From positions 1 through 16,597 of the forward strand of contig JAEZWL010000153.1 in assembly GCA_023420245.1 (NCBI GenBank): DNA of 16,597 bases. Reading direction: 5' to 3'. The DNA comes from Bacillota bacterium. GTDB lineage: Bacteria > Bacillota > Clostridia > Oscillospirales > Acutalibacteraceae. Both the position numbers and the translations under genes were made by a program. Each line of letters opens with the position of its first letter. The first letter of the stretch is position 1. The notes below the pieces were generated by a model. The model searched no databases. It worked only from the letters and a program-made list of their open reading frames with translations, and was not told the origin of the DNA. Below are positions 6,610-12,997 of the stretch, piece after piece.

Positions 6610-8172
6610 TTATTTTATACTAAAGAATATTTTCACTTCTTCTATCTCCATACTTGCGCCGGCCATGCGCATCAAAAAAAACAGCAGCCCGGCTCGATGA
6701 GCCAGACTGCTGCTTTTTGGTGCAGTGTTTAATGATAAATCCGAACCCTCAATGTCCTTGAGTGTAACTGTTTTCGTGCCATCCTTGTAATTCCAAACCA
6801 ATACAATTTTATCGTCATACAGATAAATCGCATTCACAAAGCTGTCTATCAGGCGTTGGCGCTCTGCCTTATCCGAAATATCAGTGGTGCGGAATTTATG
6901 CAGCCAGAATAATATCTGCTCTTTTGTGAGAACTGGGTGCTGCAATTCTTCTTGCAGGATGCTGACCTCCAATTGATTCTTGCGTTCTTCTAAATCGTCC
7001 AGCCGCTTTTTGGTGGACTCGTTAAAAATACCGGCCTGTATCGCATTGAGCATATTTTCGATGCCTTTCTGTGTTTCAGAAAGCTGTTTTTTCAACATAG
7101 GGATAGCGTCACTTTCCTTGCCTTGCAGAGCAAATACAGTGTCAGCAATTTTATTGATAACCTCGTCATCCATGACCACCCGCATAGTTTGCTGGATGAC
7201 CAGAGTTTCAATCCAATTCTTCTTTACGGCCTTTTTGTCACACAGCTTCTTTTTCTTGGTATTATGGCAGCGGTAATAGCGGTGGACATTCCCTGTATGG
7301 CTGGTTCCGCTTTCTCCTACCATGTACCGCCCGCATTTTCCACAGTGAAGCTTTGTGGTCAATATGTAATCGTCCTCTGCCTTATGACGAGCAGGGGCTT
7401 TCTTGTTTTTGCGCATGCGTTCCTGCACCTTATCAAATAATTCATTCGGGATAATGGCAGGAATACCCTCCGGTACTACCACATCACGATATCTATATTC
7501 TCTGATATAGCGGCGATTTTTCAGAAGATGAGCCATGATATTCAGTGTAATTTTTGTTCCCCTGACCGTGCGGATACCACGTTCGTTAAGCAGATTGACT
7601 AGCTGCTGCATGGTTGCGCCTTCGCTGTAAGCGGTGAACACCTCCAGCACCACGGGAGCCGTAACAGGGTCAACTTGGAACTGCTGTTCCTTATCTACTA
7701 CATAACCAATCGGGAGCGTACCGCCGTTGTAACGGCGTTTGAGAGCATTGTCCGTCAAGCCTCTAATGACCTTCTCCGAAAGCTCGGCGGAGTAATATTC
7801 AGCCATTCCCTCCAGCATAGATTCCAGTAAAATGCCCTCAGAGCCACGGGAGATATTCTCTGTGGCGGATACCACCGTCACACCATTTTTACGGAGCATC
7901 GCCTTGTAGTGAGCAGAATCATAACGATTACGGGCAAACCGATCCAACTTCCATACGATAATAGTTTCAAACATGACCTTACCGCTGTCTTTAATCATCT
8001 GCTGAAACTGAGGACGGTTATCCGTTTTGGCTGACAGCGCACGGTCAATATAGCTACTTAAAACGTTGATACCTTTACTTTCAGCAAACGCCATACACTC
8101 CCGCAACTGCCCTTCAATACTTTCTTCTCGCTGATTATCAGAAGAGTATCGAGCATAAATCACACCGTTCAT
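6610..8172 (-). CDS. Large serine recombinase (TnpX-like site-specific recombinase)
   Basis: This is a serine integrase that excises or integrates a mobile element. The resolvase catalytic domain covers residues ~1-150 (YARYSSDNQ with nucleophile S10, KLDRFARNR at 75-83). The recombinase domain follows (~155-260), then a zinc ribbon with C277-x2-C280 and C302-x8-C311, a coiled coil at ~355-410, and a C-terminal beta region ending around LVWNYKDGTKTVTL. It starts with an ATGA overlap with the XRE gene, so the two are translationally coupled. The last ~34 residues lie beyond where the family usually ends and are encoded across a terminator-like hairpin (6682-6712). The element end, or loss of the original stop codon, may lie there. 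The length (520) is otherwise normal. Confidence 0.92.
   Translation of the reverse strand: MNGVIYARYSSDNQREESIEGQLRECMAFAESKGINVLSSYIDRALSAKTDNRPQFQQMIKDSGKVMFETIIVWKLDRFARNRYDSAHYKAMLRKNGVTVVSATENISRGSEGILLESMLEGMAEYYSAELSEKVIRGLTDNALKRRYNGGTLPIGYVVDKEQQFQVDPVTAPVVLEVFTAYSEGATMQQLVNLLNERGIRTVRGTKITLNIMAHLLKNRRYIREYRYRDVVVPEGIPAIIPNELFDKVQERMRKNKKAPARHKAEDDYILTTKLHCGKCGRYMVGESGTSHTGNVHRYYRCHNTKKKKLCDKKAVKKNWIETLVIQQTMRVVMDDEVINKIADTVFALQGKESDAIPMLKKQLSETQKGIENMLNAIQAGIFNESTKKRLDDLEERKNQLEVSILQEELQHPVLTKEQILFWLHKFRTTDISDKAERQRLIDSFVNAIYLYDDKIVLVWNYKDGTKTVTLKDIEGSDLSLNTAPKSSSLAHRAGLLFFLMRMAGASMEIEEVKIFFSIK
6672..6717. terminator. Bidirectional terminator-like hairpin inside the recombinase 3' end
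   Basis: CAGCAG...GGCTC / GAGCC...CTGCTG (6682-6712) makes a 14-position stem with two mismatches and a GAT loop. It has eight A before it and five T after it, so each strand reads as an intrinsic terminator. It lies within codons ~487-497 of the recombinase frame. Confidence 0.7.
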
Positions 8173-8531
8173 GCGTTTTCACCACCCTTCGATACCATCT
8201 CCATCAGAGCTTGCTTAAGCTTGTCGTTCATGGGGGATTTGGGGTCAAAGCACATTTCGATAAACTGCCGAAGCTGCTCATTCTCCTCGGAGAACTTCGG
8301 CTTATAGGAGTATAACTTACCCTCCGGCTTGTCCGTCCTGCCGAAAATATAATCCAGAGATACATCAAAATAATCCGCATACCAGACCAGCAATGGCAAA
8401 GGCGGAGCAGACTGGTCATTTTCATAGCGGTTGATACTGGACTGAGTAGCGCCAGCCAGCACAGCAAACTTTGCCTGCGATAAATTTACGCTCTCCCGTA
8501 GCAGTTTGATTCTTTCCGCAACCTCTTTCAT
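8169..8531 (-). CDS. XRE-family helix-turn-helix regulator
   Basis: This is a Cro/CI-type DNA-binding protein of 120 residues. The HTH spans ~4-60 (AERIKLLRESVNLSQAKFA, then ATQSSINRYENDQ) and is followed by YFDVSLDYIFGRTD, typical of phage and ICE repressors. The C-terminal half is charged and probably helical. The ATG at 8531 has GAGGG 6 bases upstream; the ATG at 8537 abuts that site and cannot use it. Its TGA overlaps the recombinase start (ATGA). It likely represses the recombinase operon and perhaps the divergent DUF6809/tnpV genes from the shared intergenic region. Confidence 0.88.
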   Translation of the reverse strand: MKEVAERIKLLRESVNLSQAKFAVLAGATQSSINRYENDQSAPPLPLLVWYADYFDVSLDYIFGRTDKPEGKLYSYKPKFSEENEQLRQFIEMCFDPKSPMNDKLKQALMEMVSKGGENA

Positions 8532-8558
8532 GCACATCCCTCGCTTTCTTTTATTCTT

Positions 8559-8587
8559 ATATTAACCCATATTTAAAACAAAATCAA
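8559..8587 (-). promoter_or_regulatory. Promoter of the XRE-recombinase operon
   Basis: On the minus strand TTGATT (8582-8587), a 17-base spacer and TAATAT (8559-8564) form a good sigma-A promoter. The predicted start is ~20 bases upstream of the XRE ATG, leaving room for GAGGG. Confidence 0.75.
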
Positions 8588-8656
8588 CTCAATTTTAGAT
8601 TCAACATGGATTCTCATAACGATTCGGATTGTTTTTGTTGGCCTTTACCGGAAACC

Positions 8657-8670
8657 GCACTTTAAAGTGC
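8657..8670. promoter_or_regulatory. 14-base perfect palindrome, possible operator
   Basis: GCACTTTAAAGTGC is a perfect palindrome in the divergent intergenic region, 75 bases upstream of the DUF6809-like start. It is a candidate site for the neighbouring XRE protein. Confidence 0.35.
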
Positions 8671-8744
8671 TAAAACTTTGTCTGGGATTCCGTCTGGACG
8701 CGCACTTCCTTTTTGGCTACCATAGTAAGCAGGAGGTGGTGAAG

Positions 8745-9023
8745 ATGCAGAGTGTAATCAAGCAAATTTACAGTGGTGAATTGTGTCCGGCAGAGCGTTC
8801 CAAAGTATGTATCACAGAATTTTATACAGCAAAAAATACGGCGGTACAAGCTCATGATGCCTTTGAAGAAAAGCTGTGTCAATCTATGAAAGAGGAACTG
8901 GACGAGTATCTTTCCAAAGAATCGGATGTAACCGCCTATCATATGGAGCAGGCGTTTTCAGACGGATTTAGGTTGGGCGCACAGTTGATGCTAGAGGTTT
9001 TGGAGGTGGGAAAAGATGATTGA
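8745..9023 (+). CDS. DUF6809-like small mobile-element protein
   Basis: This is a 92-residue acidic helical protein of the type regularly found upstream of tnpV in clostridial mobile elements. It shows IKQIYSGELCPAE at the N-terminus, a central long helix (AHDAFEEKLCQSMKEEL), then FSDGFRLGAQLMLEVL. The function is unknown. AGGAGG lies 8 bases before the ATG at 8745; the frame is open further upstream but without a ribosome site. It overlaps tnpV by 8 bases, so the two are co-translated. No domain with enzymatic residues is visible. Confidence 0.7.
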   Translation: MQSVIKQIYSGELCPAERSKVCITEFYTAKNTAVQAHDAFEEKLCQSMKEELDEYLSKESDVTAYHMEQAFSDGFRLGAQLMLEVLEVGKDD

Positions 9024-9360
9024 GTTGGAATACATAGAAATAGATGGTTTGCTGTATCCTAACATTGCTTTGGATGATGAGGAGCTTTATAGTGGCCTTG
9101 GTAAATATGGCAATCTACGACTGAAATATCTGCACGAACAAAAGCCGGAAATGTATCGGGAATTGCTGGTTTCGGGTAAGCTGGCAAGGCACTGTGCCGA
9201 TATTGAGAAATCCGCTTTTGACATGGCAGAGCGGATTCGAGGACAGTATTTGGAGAAAAATCTCCCGCCTCTTGAGGATACATTAGCAAGGATACAGGCG
9301 TTTACACTGGCGCAGGACATTGCGGATGAATGTGTACTGCACGATTTGATATATGTCTAA
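9016..9360 (+). CDS. tnpV: TnpV-family transposon protein
   Basis: This is a 114-residue protein that fits the TnpV family of clostridial transposons and conjugative elements. It has IEIDGLLYPNIAL at the N-terminus, KYGNLRLKYLHEQKPEMYRE and LLVSGKLARHCADIEKSA in the centre, and an ADECVLHDLIYV tail. The biochemical role is not established; family members sit beside serine recombinases of the TnpX type, as here. GGAGGTG precedes the ATG by 7 bases within the end of the preceding gene. The length is normal and nothing looks broken. Confidence 0.82.
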   Translation: MIELEYIEIDGLLYPNIALDDEELYSGLGKYGNLRLKYLHEQKPEMYRELLVSGKLARHCADIEKSAFDMAERIRGQYLEKNLPPLEDTLARIQAFTLAQDIADECVLHDLIYV

Positions 9361-9370
9361 AAGATAGCCA

Positions 9371-9404
9371 CCCTGCTGATTTACGGTCAGCAGGGCAGTT
9401 CTAT
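9371..9404 (+). terminator. Terminator after tnpV
   Basis: CCCTGCTGA/TCAGCAGGG (9-bp perfect stem, 7-base loop, 9371-9395) is followed by a moderately T-rich stretch. It starts 10 bases beyond the tnpV stop. Confidence 0.7.
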
Positions 9405-9446
9405 TTATGGAAAATTAAACAGTGTAACTACAGTAAATTAAATTCG

Positions 9447-9705
9447 TTAAATTTCATCCTCAAATATGGGTTCGATATTCTCTCTAATAAGTTCTATTCT
9501 GTCCTTAGCATCCGGTACGAAAAAAGAAGCAATAGAAATCACTACTTTTTCTTCGTATTGACGTAAATCGCATTCCCACCATCTCCTAGTCAATACTTGC
9601 ATAAAGGTAGTGGAAAGTCTCTAAAAAATATGATATGCTTTCCCTTGTAAAAACTTGGATTTCCCATGCAGCGTAGAAGCCATAAGTAATAAATTCTAAG
9701 GGGGT
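9447..9705 (-). pseudogene. Possible frameshifted gene remnant (unknown protein)
   Basis: The 350 bases between tnpV and the next gene hold no intact gene. On the minus strand, two abutting frames read like protein. About 9586-9705 gives ...FYAAWEIQVFTRESISYFL and 9447-9602 gives TRRWWECDLRQYEEK... ending in NIEPIFEDEI. The join would need a frameshift near 9590. The downstream part alone could be a 51-residue ORF starting at ATG 9602. I do not recognise the family and no good ribosome site is visible. Confidence 0.3.
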
Positions 9706-9710
9706 GTACC

Positions 9711-10586
9711 GTGGATACCGCATTAATATTAAGAATTGCTTCTGAGAAAAACCAGCATTTTGCGAGTAACGAAATTGCCAGTCTACTGAGTCAATCGGCA
9801 TTAGTGGAAAAGCTCACGGCAGATTTTGTGGATCACCCTCTATTTGCTGTCTTTCGGATTATGAGTCTGAGTGAAATCCCACATATTGAAAGACTGCCTT
9901 ACACGCAGAAAATAATAGCTTATATTAACCAGAACATTGCGACTGCACATGGATTTTCAAGTTTAGGCGGAGTTGAAGAAATTGTCCCTTGCTACAATGC
10001 AATGCTATTGGAAGCCTATTGCAGACTTGGCCTTGCTACCAGCAAAGAAGCACAGGCAGCTTTAAGTTGGATAGAGCAATATCAGCTTTTTGGGCGCAAT
10101 CAAACCACTTCATGGCCTTATAAAGGTGTATGCAAACATGGTGGCTGCCTTGGAAAAACGCCATGCTATATTGGTATTGGCAAAACCGTCCGTGCGCTCA
10201 CCACCTATTCAGAGTGCGTAAAGTATAAAAACCAGAACGTGGAAAGACTCTTGATACAAGGGACAGGCTATATGCTTCGCCATAAAATGTTTCAGAAATT
10301 ATCGGACGGCAAACCAATCAGCGCTCATATTACAGATATCATGTTTCCGCAAAGTTACGCACTCTCACTTACAGACTTAATTTATATTGTCGGCAAAAGG
10401 CGGTTAACGGCAAGTGAAGATAGTGCAATGTTGTTACATCTTCTTCAGGAAAAACAAATAGCAGCAGACCAATGGAAGATAGATTATCTATATAGTTATA
10501 AAGGCTATGTTGGCTTTGAAAGCAGGCGCAAAGCATCGGAATGGGTTTCAGCACTGTTTCCAATATGGCTATCTGGCTCAGTGTAA
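9711..10586 (+). CDS. Terpenoid-cyclase/prenyltransferase-like alpha-alpha barrel protein
   Basis: This is a 291-residue protein whose helix pattern and landmarks resemble small prokaryotic proteins with the squalene-cyclase/protein-prenyltransferase alpha/alpha toroid fold. A Cys/His cluster (C141, H143, C146, C152) in CKHGGCLGKTPCYIGIGKTV is followed by the helix TGYMLRHKMFQKL and the FPQSYALSLTDLIYIVG stretch. In this family the cluster position usually reads like HSC...KAL. I see no DxDD cyclase motif, so enzymatic cyclisation is doubtful, and the real role is unknown. The start is GTG with AGGGGGTG just upstream. It follows tnpV in the same direction after a terminator and an inert gap, and looks like cargo. 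Confidence 0.55.
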   Translation: MDTALILRIASEKNQHFASNEIASLLSQSALVEKLTADFVDHPLFAVFRIMSLSEIPHIERLPYTQKIIAYINQNIATAHGFSSLGGVEEIVPCYNAMLLEAYCRLGLATSKEAQAALSWIEQYQLFGRNQTTSWPYKGVCKHGGCLGKTPCYIGIGKTVRALTTYSECVKYKNQNVERLLIQGTGYMLRHKMFQKLSDGKPISAHITDIMFPQSYALSLTDLIYIVGKRRLTASEDSAMLLHLLQEKQIAADQWKIDYLYSYKGYVGFESRRKASEWVSALFPIWLSGSV

Positions 10587-10602
10587 GGATATACGAATTT
10601 TA

Positions 10603-10644
10603 ACCGAACAGCTTCGACTTTTTATAAAAGAAGAGCTGTTCGGT
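10603..10644 (+). terminator. Inverted repeat after the barrel-protein gene, weak terminator
   Basis: ACCGAACAGCT (10603-10613) and AGCTGTTCGGT (10634-10644) are perfect 11-base inverted repeats with a 20-base loop, 17 bases after the stop codon. There is no clear T-tail, so it may be a terminator or an RNA 3'-end structure. Confidence 0.45.
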
Positions 10645-10832
10645 ATTGCTACGCCCCTAGCGCCTGCCAGTCAATCTCTCCATAAAGCTGAGGTTAATCG
10701 GCTTGCCCGACGAGGTTGTAAATAATGGTGCTTTTCTTCCGTTTCTATCAATTGCTTTATGAAGGATGCCCTTAATAAGGCATAATGCCATTAAAAATTG
10801 ACTACAAGAATTTTTTAACCTTTTTGTGATAC
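10645..10832. other. Gene-poor stretch with no supported feature
   Basis: The stretch lies between the inverted repeat and the promoter of the HTH gene. A 60-codon minus-strand frame exists here, but it has no ribosome site and no recognisable domain. I see nothing I can support. Confidence 0.4.
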
Positions 10833-10861
10833 TGGACAATTCCTTGAAATTGCTCTATTAT
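10833..10861 (+). promoter_or_regulatory. Promoter of the coiled-coil HTH gene
   Basis: TGGACA (10833-10838), a 17-base spacer and TATTAT (10856-10861) put the start near 10868. An alternative TTGACG/TATATA pair (10865-10893) also has a 17-base spacing, but it would start transcription after the ribosome site. Confidence 0.55.
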
Positions 10862-10866
10862 AGATT

Positions 10867-10886
10867 GACGATAATTAAATATCGTC
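10867..10886. promoter_or_regulatory. Inverted repeat at the transcription start, likely operator
   Basis: GACGATA and TATCGTC form a perfect 7-base inverted repeat around a 6-base centre. It lies at the predicted start of transcription of the HTH gene. Autorepression by that protein is the simplest reading. Confidence 0.5.
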
Positions 10887-10904
10887 ATATATAGGGGGAT
10901 TGCC

Positions 10905-11297
10905 ATGAAGAAAACAGTAGAACAGCTTCAAGCTGCGCTTGACCGAGAAATGGAATATACTGAGAAGCTCAACAAGAAAATTGACCTCATGAGAGAGCAG
11001 TTAAAAGAGCGCATTACTATACAAGAGCACGAAAAGGCTCTTGCTTTGCTCAAAGAAAAACACGTGCAGGAATTAGCGGGAATTAATAACCGTCAGTCAA
11101 AGGGACATAATGCGCGTGGTGCCGGACGCAAGAAGAAGACAACAAATCAAGTCGTTTTGCGAGTTTTGGAGTTGCGGCAGGAAGGTTTATCTCAGCAAAA
11201 AATCTCAAAAGCTATTTTTGAGGAGCTTGGAATCGTCATTAGCCGTACAACCGTTGGAGAAATTGTACGTGGTGAACATGGAAACGGTACTGAATAG
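10905..11297 (+). CDS. DNA-binding protein: N-terminal coiled coil, C-terminal resolvase-type HTH
   Basis: This is a 130-residue protein. Residues 1-60 are a heptad-like coiled coil, highly charged. Residues 66-79 form a basic linker (NARGAGRKKK), and residues ~83-122 form a helix-turn-helix resembling the DNA-binding domain of Hin-type resolvases (VLELRQEGLSQQKISKAI, then ISRTTVGEIVRG). There is no catalytic domain, so it is a DNA-binding or architectural factor, not a recombinase. AGGGGG lies 6 bases before the ATG. The gene precedes 500 bases of hairpin-rich non-coding DNA, which it might bind as a mobilisation or replication accessory protein. The promoter-overlapping inverted repeat suggests autoregulation. 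The family is not firmly recognised. Confidence 0.65.
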   Translation: MKKTVEQLQAALDREMEYTEKLNKKIDLMREQLKERITIQEHEKALALLKEKHVQELAGINNRQSKGHNARGAGRKKKTTNQVVLRVLELRQEGLSQQKISKAIFEELGIVISRTTVGEIVRGEHGNGTE

Positions 11298-11690
11298 ACG
11301 CAGGCCCTTCGTTCTTCCCTTGCGCCGAAGGCAGCAAGGAGAACTTAACAAAGTTAAGGCAGGAATAGGGGAGTTCCGAAACTCCCTCCAGACCGCTTGC
11401 CGCCAAGGGCGGCAACGACATTCAGCAAGGGTTTGGACATTATTTTTAATGTCACCCATTTGGGGTTCCATAGCGATTATTTTCAGATATAGGGGTTCCG
11501 GTATCGTCATAAATTGTTATTGATAAAAACTCCTACTTGGGTTCTACGTATTTTTTAACAGAATACAGAAGGGTTTAACAACGATTCAGGCTTTGTCTGA
11601 AAGCGGTAATTATAAGTTGTTTCACAACTCTATTCCTGCCTTAACCAGCCGTGTTACCGTAATTGGTGAAACTGGATACGGTTAAGTTTC
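11298..11690. other. Hairpin-rich non-coding region, possible oriT or replication-control DNA
   Basis: There is no supported gene in this stretch. It has five closely packed hairpins: CCTTGC/GCAAGG (11318-11339), CTTAAC/GTTAAG (11344-11358), GGGAGTT/AACTCCC (11369-11386), TTGCCGCC/GGCGGCAA with a 3-base loop (11397-11415), and GACATTA/TAATGTC with a TTTT loop inside GGGT/ACCC (11430-11457). A 6-bp hairpin AGTTGT/ACAACT lies at 11615-11629. GGGGTTCC occurs twice (11462, 11492). The location between a DNA-binding protein gene and a mobile-element ORF fits a transfer origin or a structured RNA. No relaxase gene is in the window to support oriT. Confidence 0.45.
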
Positions 11691-11693
11691 AGC

Positions 11694-11722
11694 TTGACAA
11701 GTCATTTCGTGAGCGCTACAAT
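11694..11722 (+). promoter_or_regulatory. Near-consensus promoter of the 55-aa ORF
   Basis: TTGACA (11694-11699), a 17-base spacer and TACAAT (11717-11722) form a strong sigma-A promoter. The leader to the ATG at 11812 is about 80 bases long. Confidence 0.75.
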
Positions 11723-11729
11723 AATTGTA
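11717..11729. promoter_or_regulatory. Palindromic operator overlapping the -10 box
   Basis: TACAAT-A-ATTGTA is a perfect 6-base inverted repeat around one base, and its left arm is the -10 itself. A repressor bound here would block the promoter. Confidence 0.45.
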
Positions 11730-11811
11730 CTAAAGGGTAAAAATGCCCATAAAAATTGAATAGTCAGCTTCGCAGGATGCCGTGGCATTTGCCTAAGACT
11801 CAGGAGGGCAA

Positions 11812-11979
11812 ATGGCAAAAGACGACATCGGGATGGAAATCCCTCAGCAGGAGATCGAAAGTCTTGCAAGACTGCTCCTACCGAAAATCCGCCAGTTCTT
11901 TGAAAGTGAAGAAGGACAGAGGGAGTTTGCTGAATGGAAAAAGTGGCAGGCGCAACAGGATACAAAAGAAGCTAAGTGA
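11812..11979 (+). CDS. Small mobile-element protein (55 aa)
   Basis: This is a 55-residue helical protein. It has EIPQQEIESLARLLLPKIRQ followed by FFESEEGQREFAEW and a Lys/Gln-rich tail. I recall similar short proteins in clostridial conjugative and mobilisable elements, with the same FFESEEG...FAEW core, but their function is not known to me. AGGAGG sits 5 bases before the ATG. A long leader and a strong, apparently repressible promoter suggest regulated expression. A hairpin terminator follows 11 bases after the stop codon. It is short enough to be missed by automatic gene calling. Confidence 0.7.
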   Translation: MAKDDIGMEIPQQEIESLARLLLPKIRQFFESEEGQREFAEWKKWQAQQDTKEAK

Positions 11980-11990
11980 TATATAACAAG

Positions 11991-12020
11991 AAGGCGGTGG
12001 TTCGAATGAACCGCCGCCTT
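11991..12020. terminator. Strong hairpin between convergent genes
   Basis: AAGGCGGTGGTTC/GAACCGCCGCCTT is a 13-bp stem with one G-T pair and a 4-base loop. The T-tails are poor on both strands, but its position between the 55-aa gene (plus) and the HEPN-like gene (minus) fits a shared terminator. Confidence 0.6.
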
Positions 12021-12022
12021 AC

Positions 12023-12985
12023 TTATACAAATAAATTTCCATTTTCCCTAAAAACAATTCCTTTGACTATTGTAGAAACAAGTAGAGGGTATATTTGAGC
12101 AGTATCTTCAGCAATAGCCCAAACCTTTCCACCTTCATTTGCATCTGCTCCATGATCAACAGCATTTCGAACTTGACTTATGTATTCAATCATACCACGA
12201 TGCTTTTTTGAAAGTATTGCAGAAAGAGCACTGCTTTTTTGACCTATTCCATTTTTTCCGATTAATGAGACTCCATGCTTATCCGCAATCTGTTGTAAAA
12301 AAGATTCGAAAGCATTAGATGCATATATAATAGGTGCCTTAGGATCAGTGGAAATATTTAAAATTTTACTATAAGCATCTGATAAAGGATTAAATACATT
12401 TTCCTTGCTTATAAAATCGCATACCAAATCACCGAGTTGCTGACTAAGAGCATTATCATCAGTAGATTTGAACTTAATCGCCAATTCTAACATTTCAATA
12501 TATGAAACCTCATCTTGGTTAAGTTTATAAATATTGGCACCATCATTGATAACGGCCTTAGAATAAGTTCCAATGTTAATAATTTCATTACGAATATCTT
12601 TATAAGAATTTGGTAGAGCATATAAAGTTTTAATTTGCTTAGAGGCTAAATCCATTGAGCCTGTAAAAGCATAGCGAGTTTTAAATGTGATGTATGGTTC
12701 ATATTGTTCTAGGACTAAACGTACTATGACCGCTTTGTGATTATCGTCTCTAGCTGAAACTAATAGTCGGGCAAAATAAGACTCACTAAAATAATGAGTT
12801 GTTACAGAATCGTACTTTACAAGACCAAATTGTTCTGCCATCGTCAAAGCATTGTCTGTTTGAACTTCTGATATATCAGCAAATTCGCTTATAAATTCTT
12901 TTGTACAGTTACTTGATTTAGCCAATACAGCATCAACAACACCAACTATATCTTCGGCCGGGGAAAATACAATATTATAAGGCAT
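12023..12985 (-). CDS. Putative HEPN-domain effector of a two-gene defence-like operon
   Basis: This is a 320-residue soluble protein. The N-terminal ~70 residues look like a winged helix (CTKEFISEFADISEVQ..., ALTMAEQFGLVKYDS), and a long helical middle follows. The C-terminal ~100 residues resemble abortive-infection/HEPN-type domains: ASNAFESFLQQIADKHG at 222-238, then ISQVRNAVDHGAD (269-281) with R273-x4-H278, which matches the R-x4-6-H signature of HEPN ribonucleases, and a closing helix IAEDTAQIYPLLVSTIVKG. The inferred role is RNA cleavage or dormancy on infection; this is not demonstrated. The gene begins 12 bases after the upstream wHTH gene, with GGCGGTGA as ribosome site, so they form one operon. 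It is more A+T-rich than the core genes at 14000-16597. I cannot name a published system that it matches. Confidence 0.6.
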   Translation of the reverse strand: MPYNIVFSPAEDIVGVVDAVLAKSSNCTKEFISEFADISEVQTDNALTMAEQFGLVKYDSVTTHYFSESYFARLLVSARDDNHKAVIVRLVLEQYEPYITFKTRYAFTGSMDLASKQIKTLYALPNSYKDIRNEIINIGTYSKAVINDGANIYKLNQDEVSYIEMLELAIKFKSTDDNALSQQLGDLVCDFISKENVFNPLSDAYSKILNISTDPKAPIIYASNAFESFLQQIADKHGVSLIGKNGIGQKSSALSAILSKKHRGMIEYISQVRNAVDHGADANEGGKVWAIAEDTAQIYPLLVSTIVKGIVFRENGNLFV

Positions 12986-12997
12986 TTCGTCACCGCC

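Noticed and set aside
6653..6661. CTTGCGCCG shared with 11319-11327 as a possible attachment-site core
   Set aside because: A 9-base match is expected by chance many times in a window of this size, and no flanking identity extends it.
10657..10839. 60-codon minus-strand frame between the barrel protein and the HTH gene
   Set aside because: No ribosome site, no recognisable domain, and it overlaps the promoter region of the plus-strand HTH gene.
11110..11523. 137-codon plus-strand frame overlapping the HTH gene
   Set aside because: It is an out-of-frame shadow over the HTH gene and the hairpin region; no ribosome site and low-complexity Arg-rich translation.
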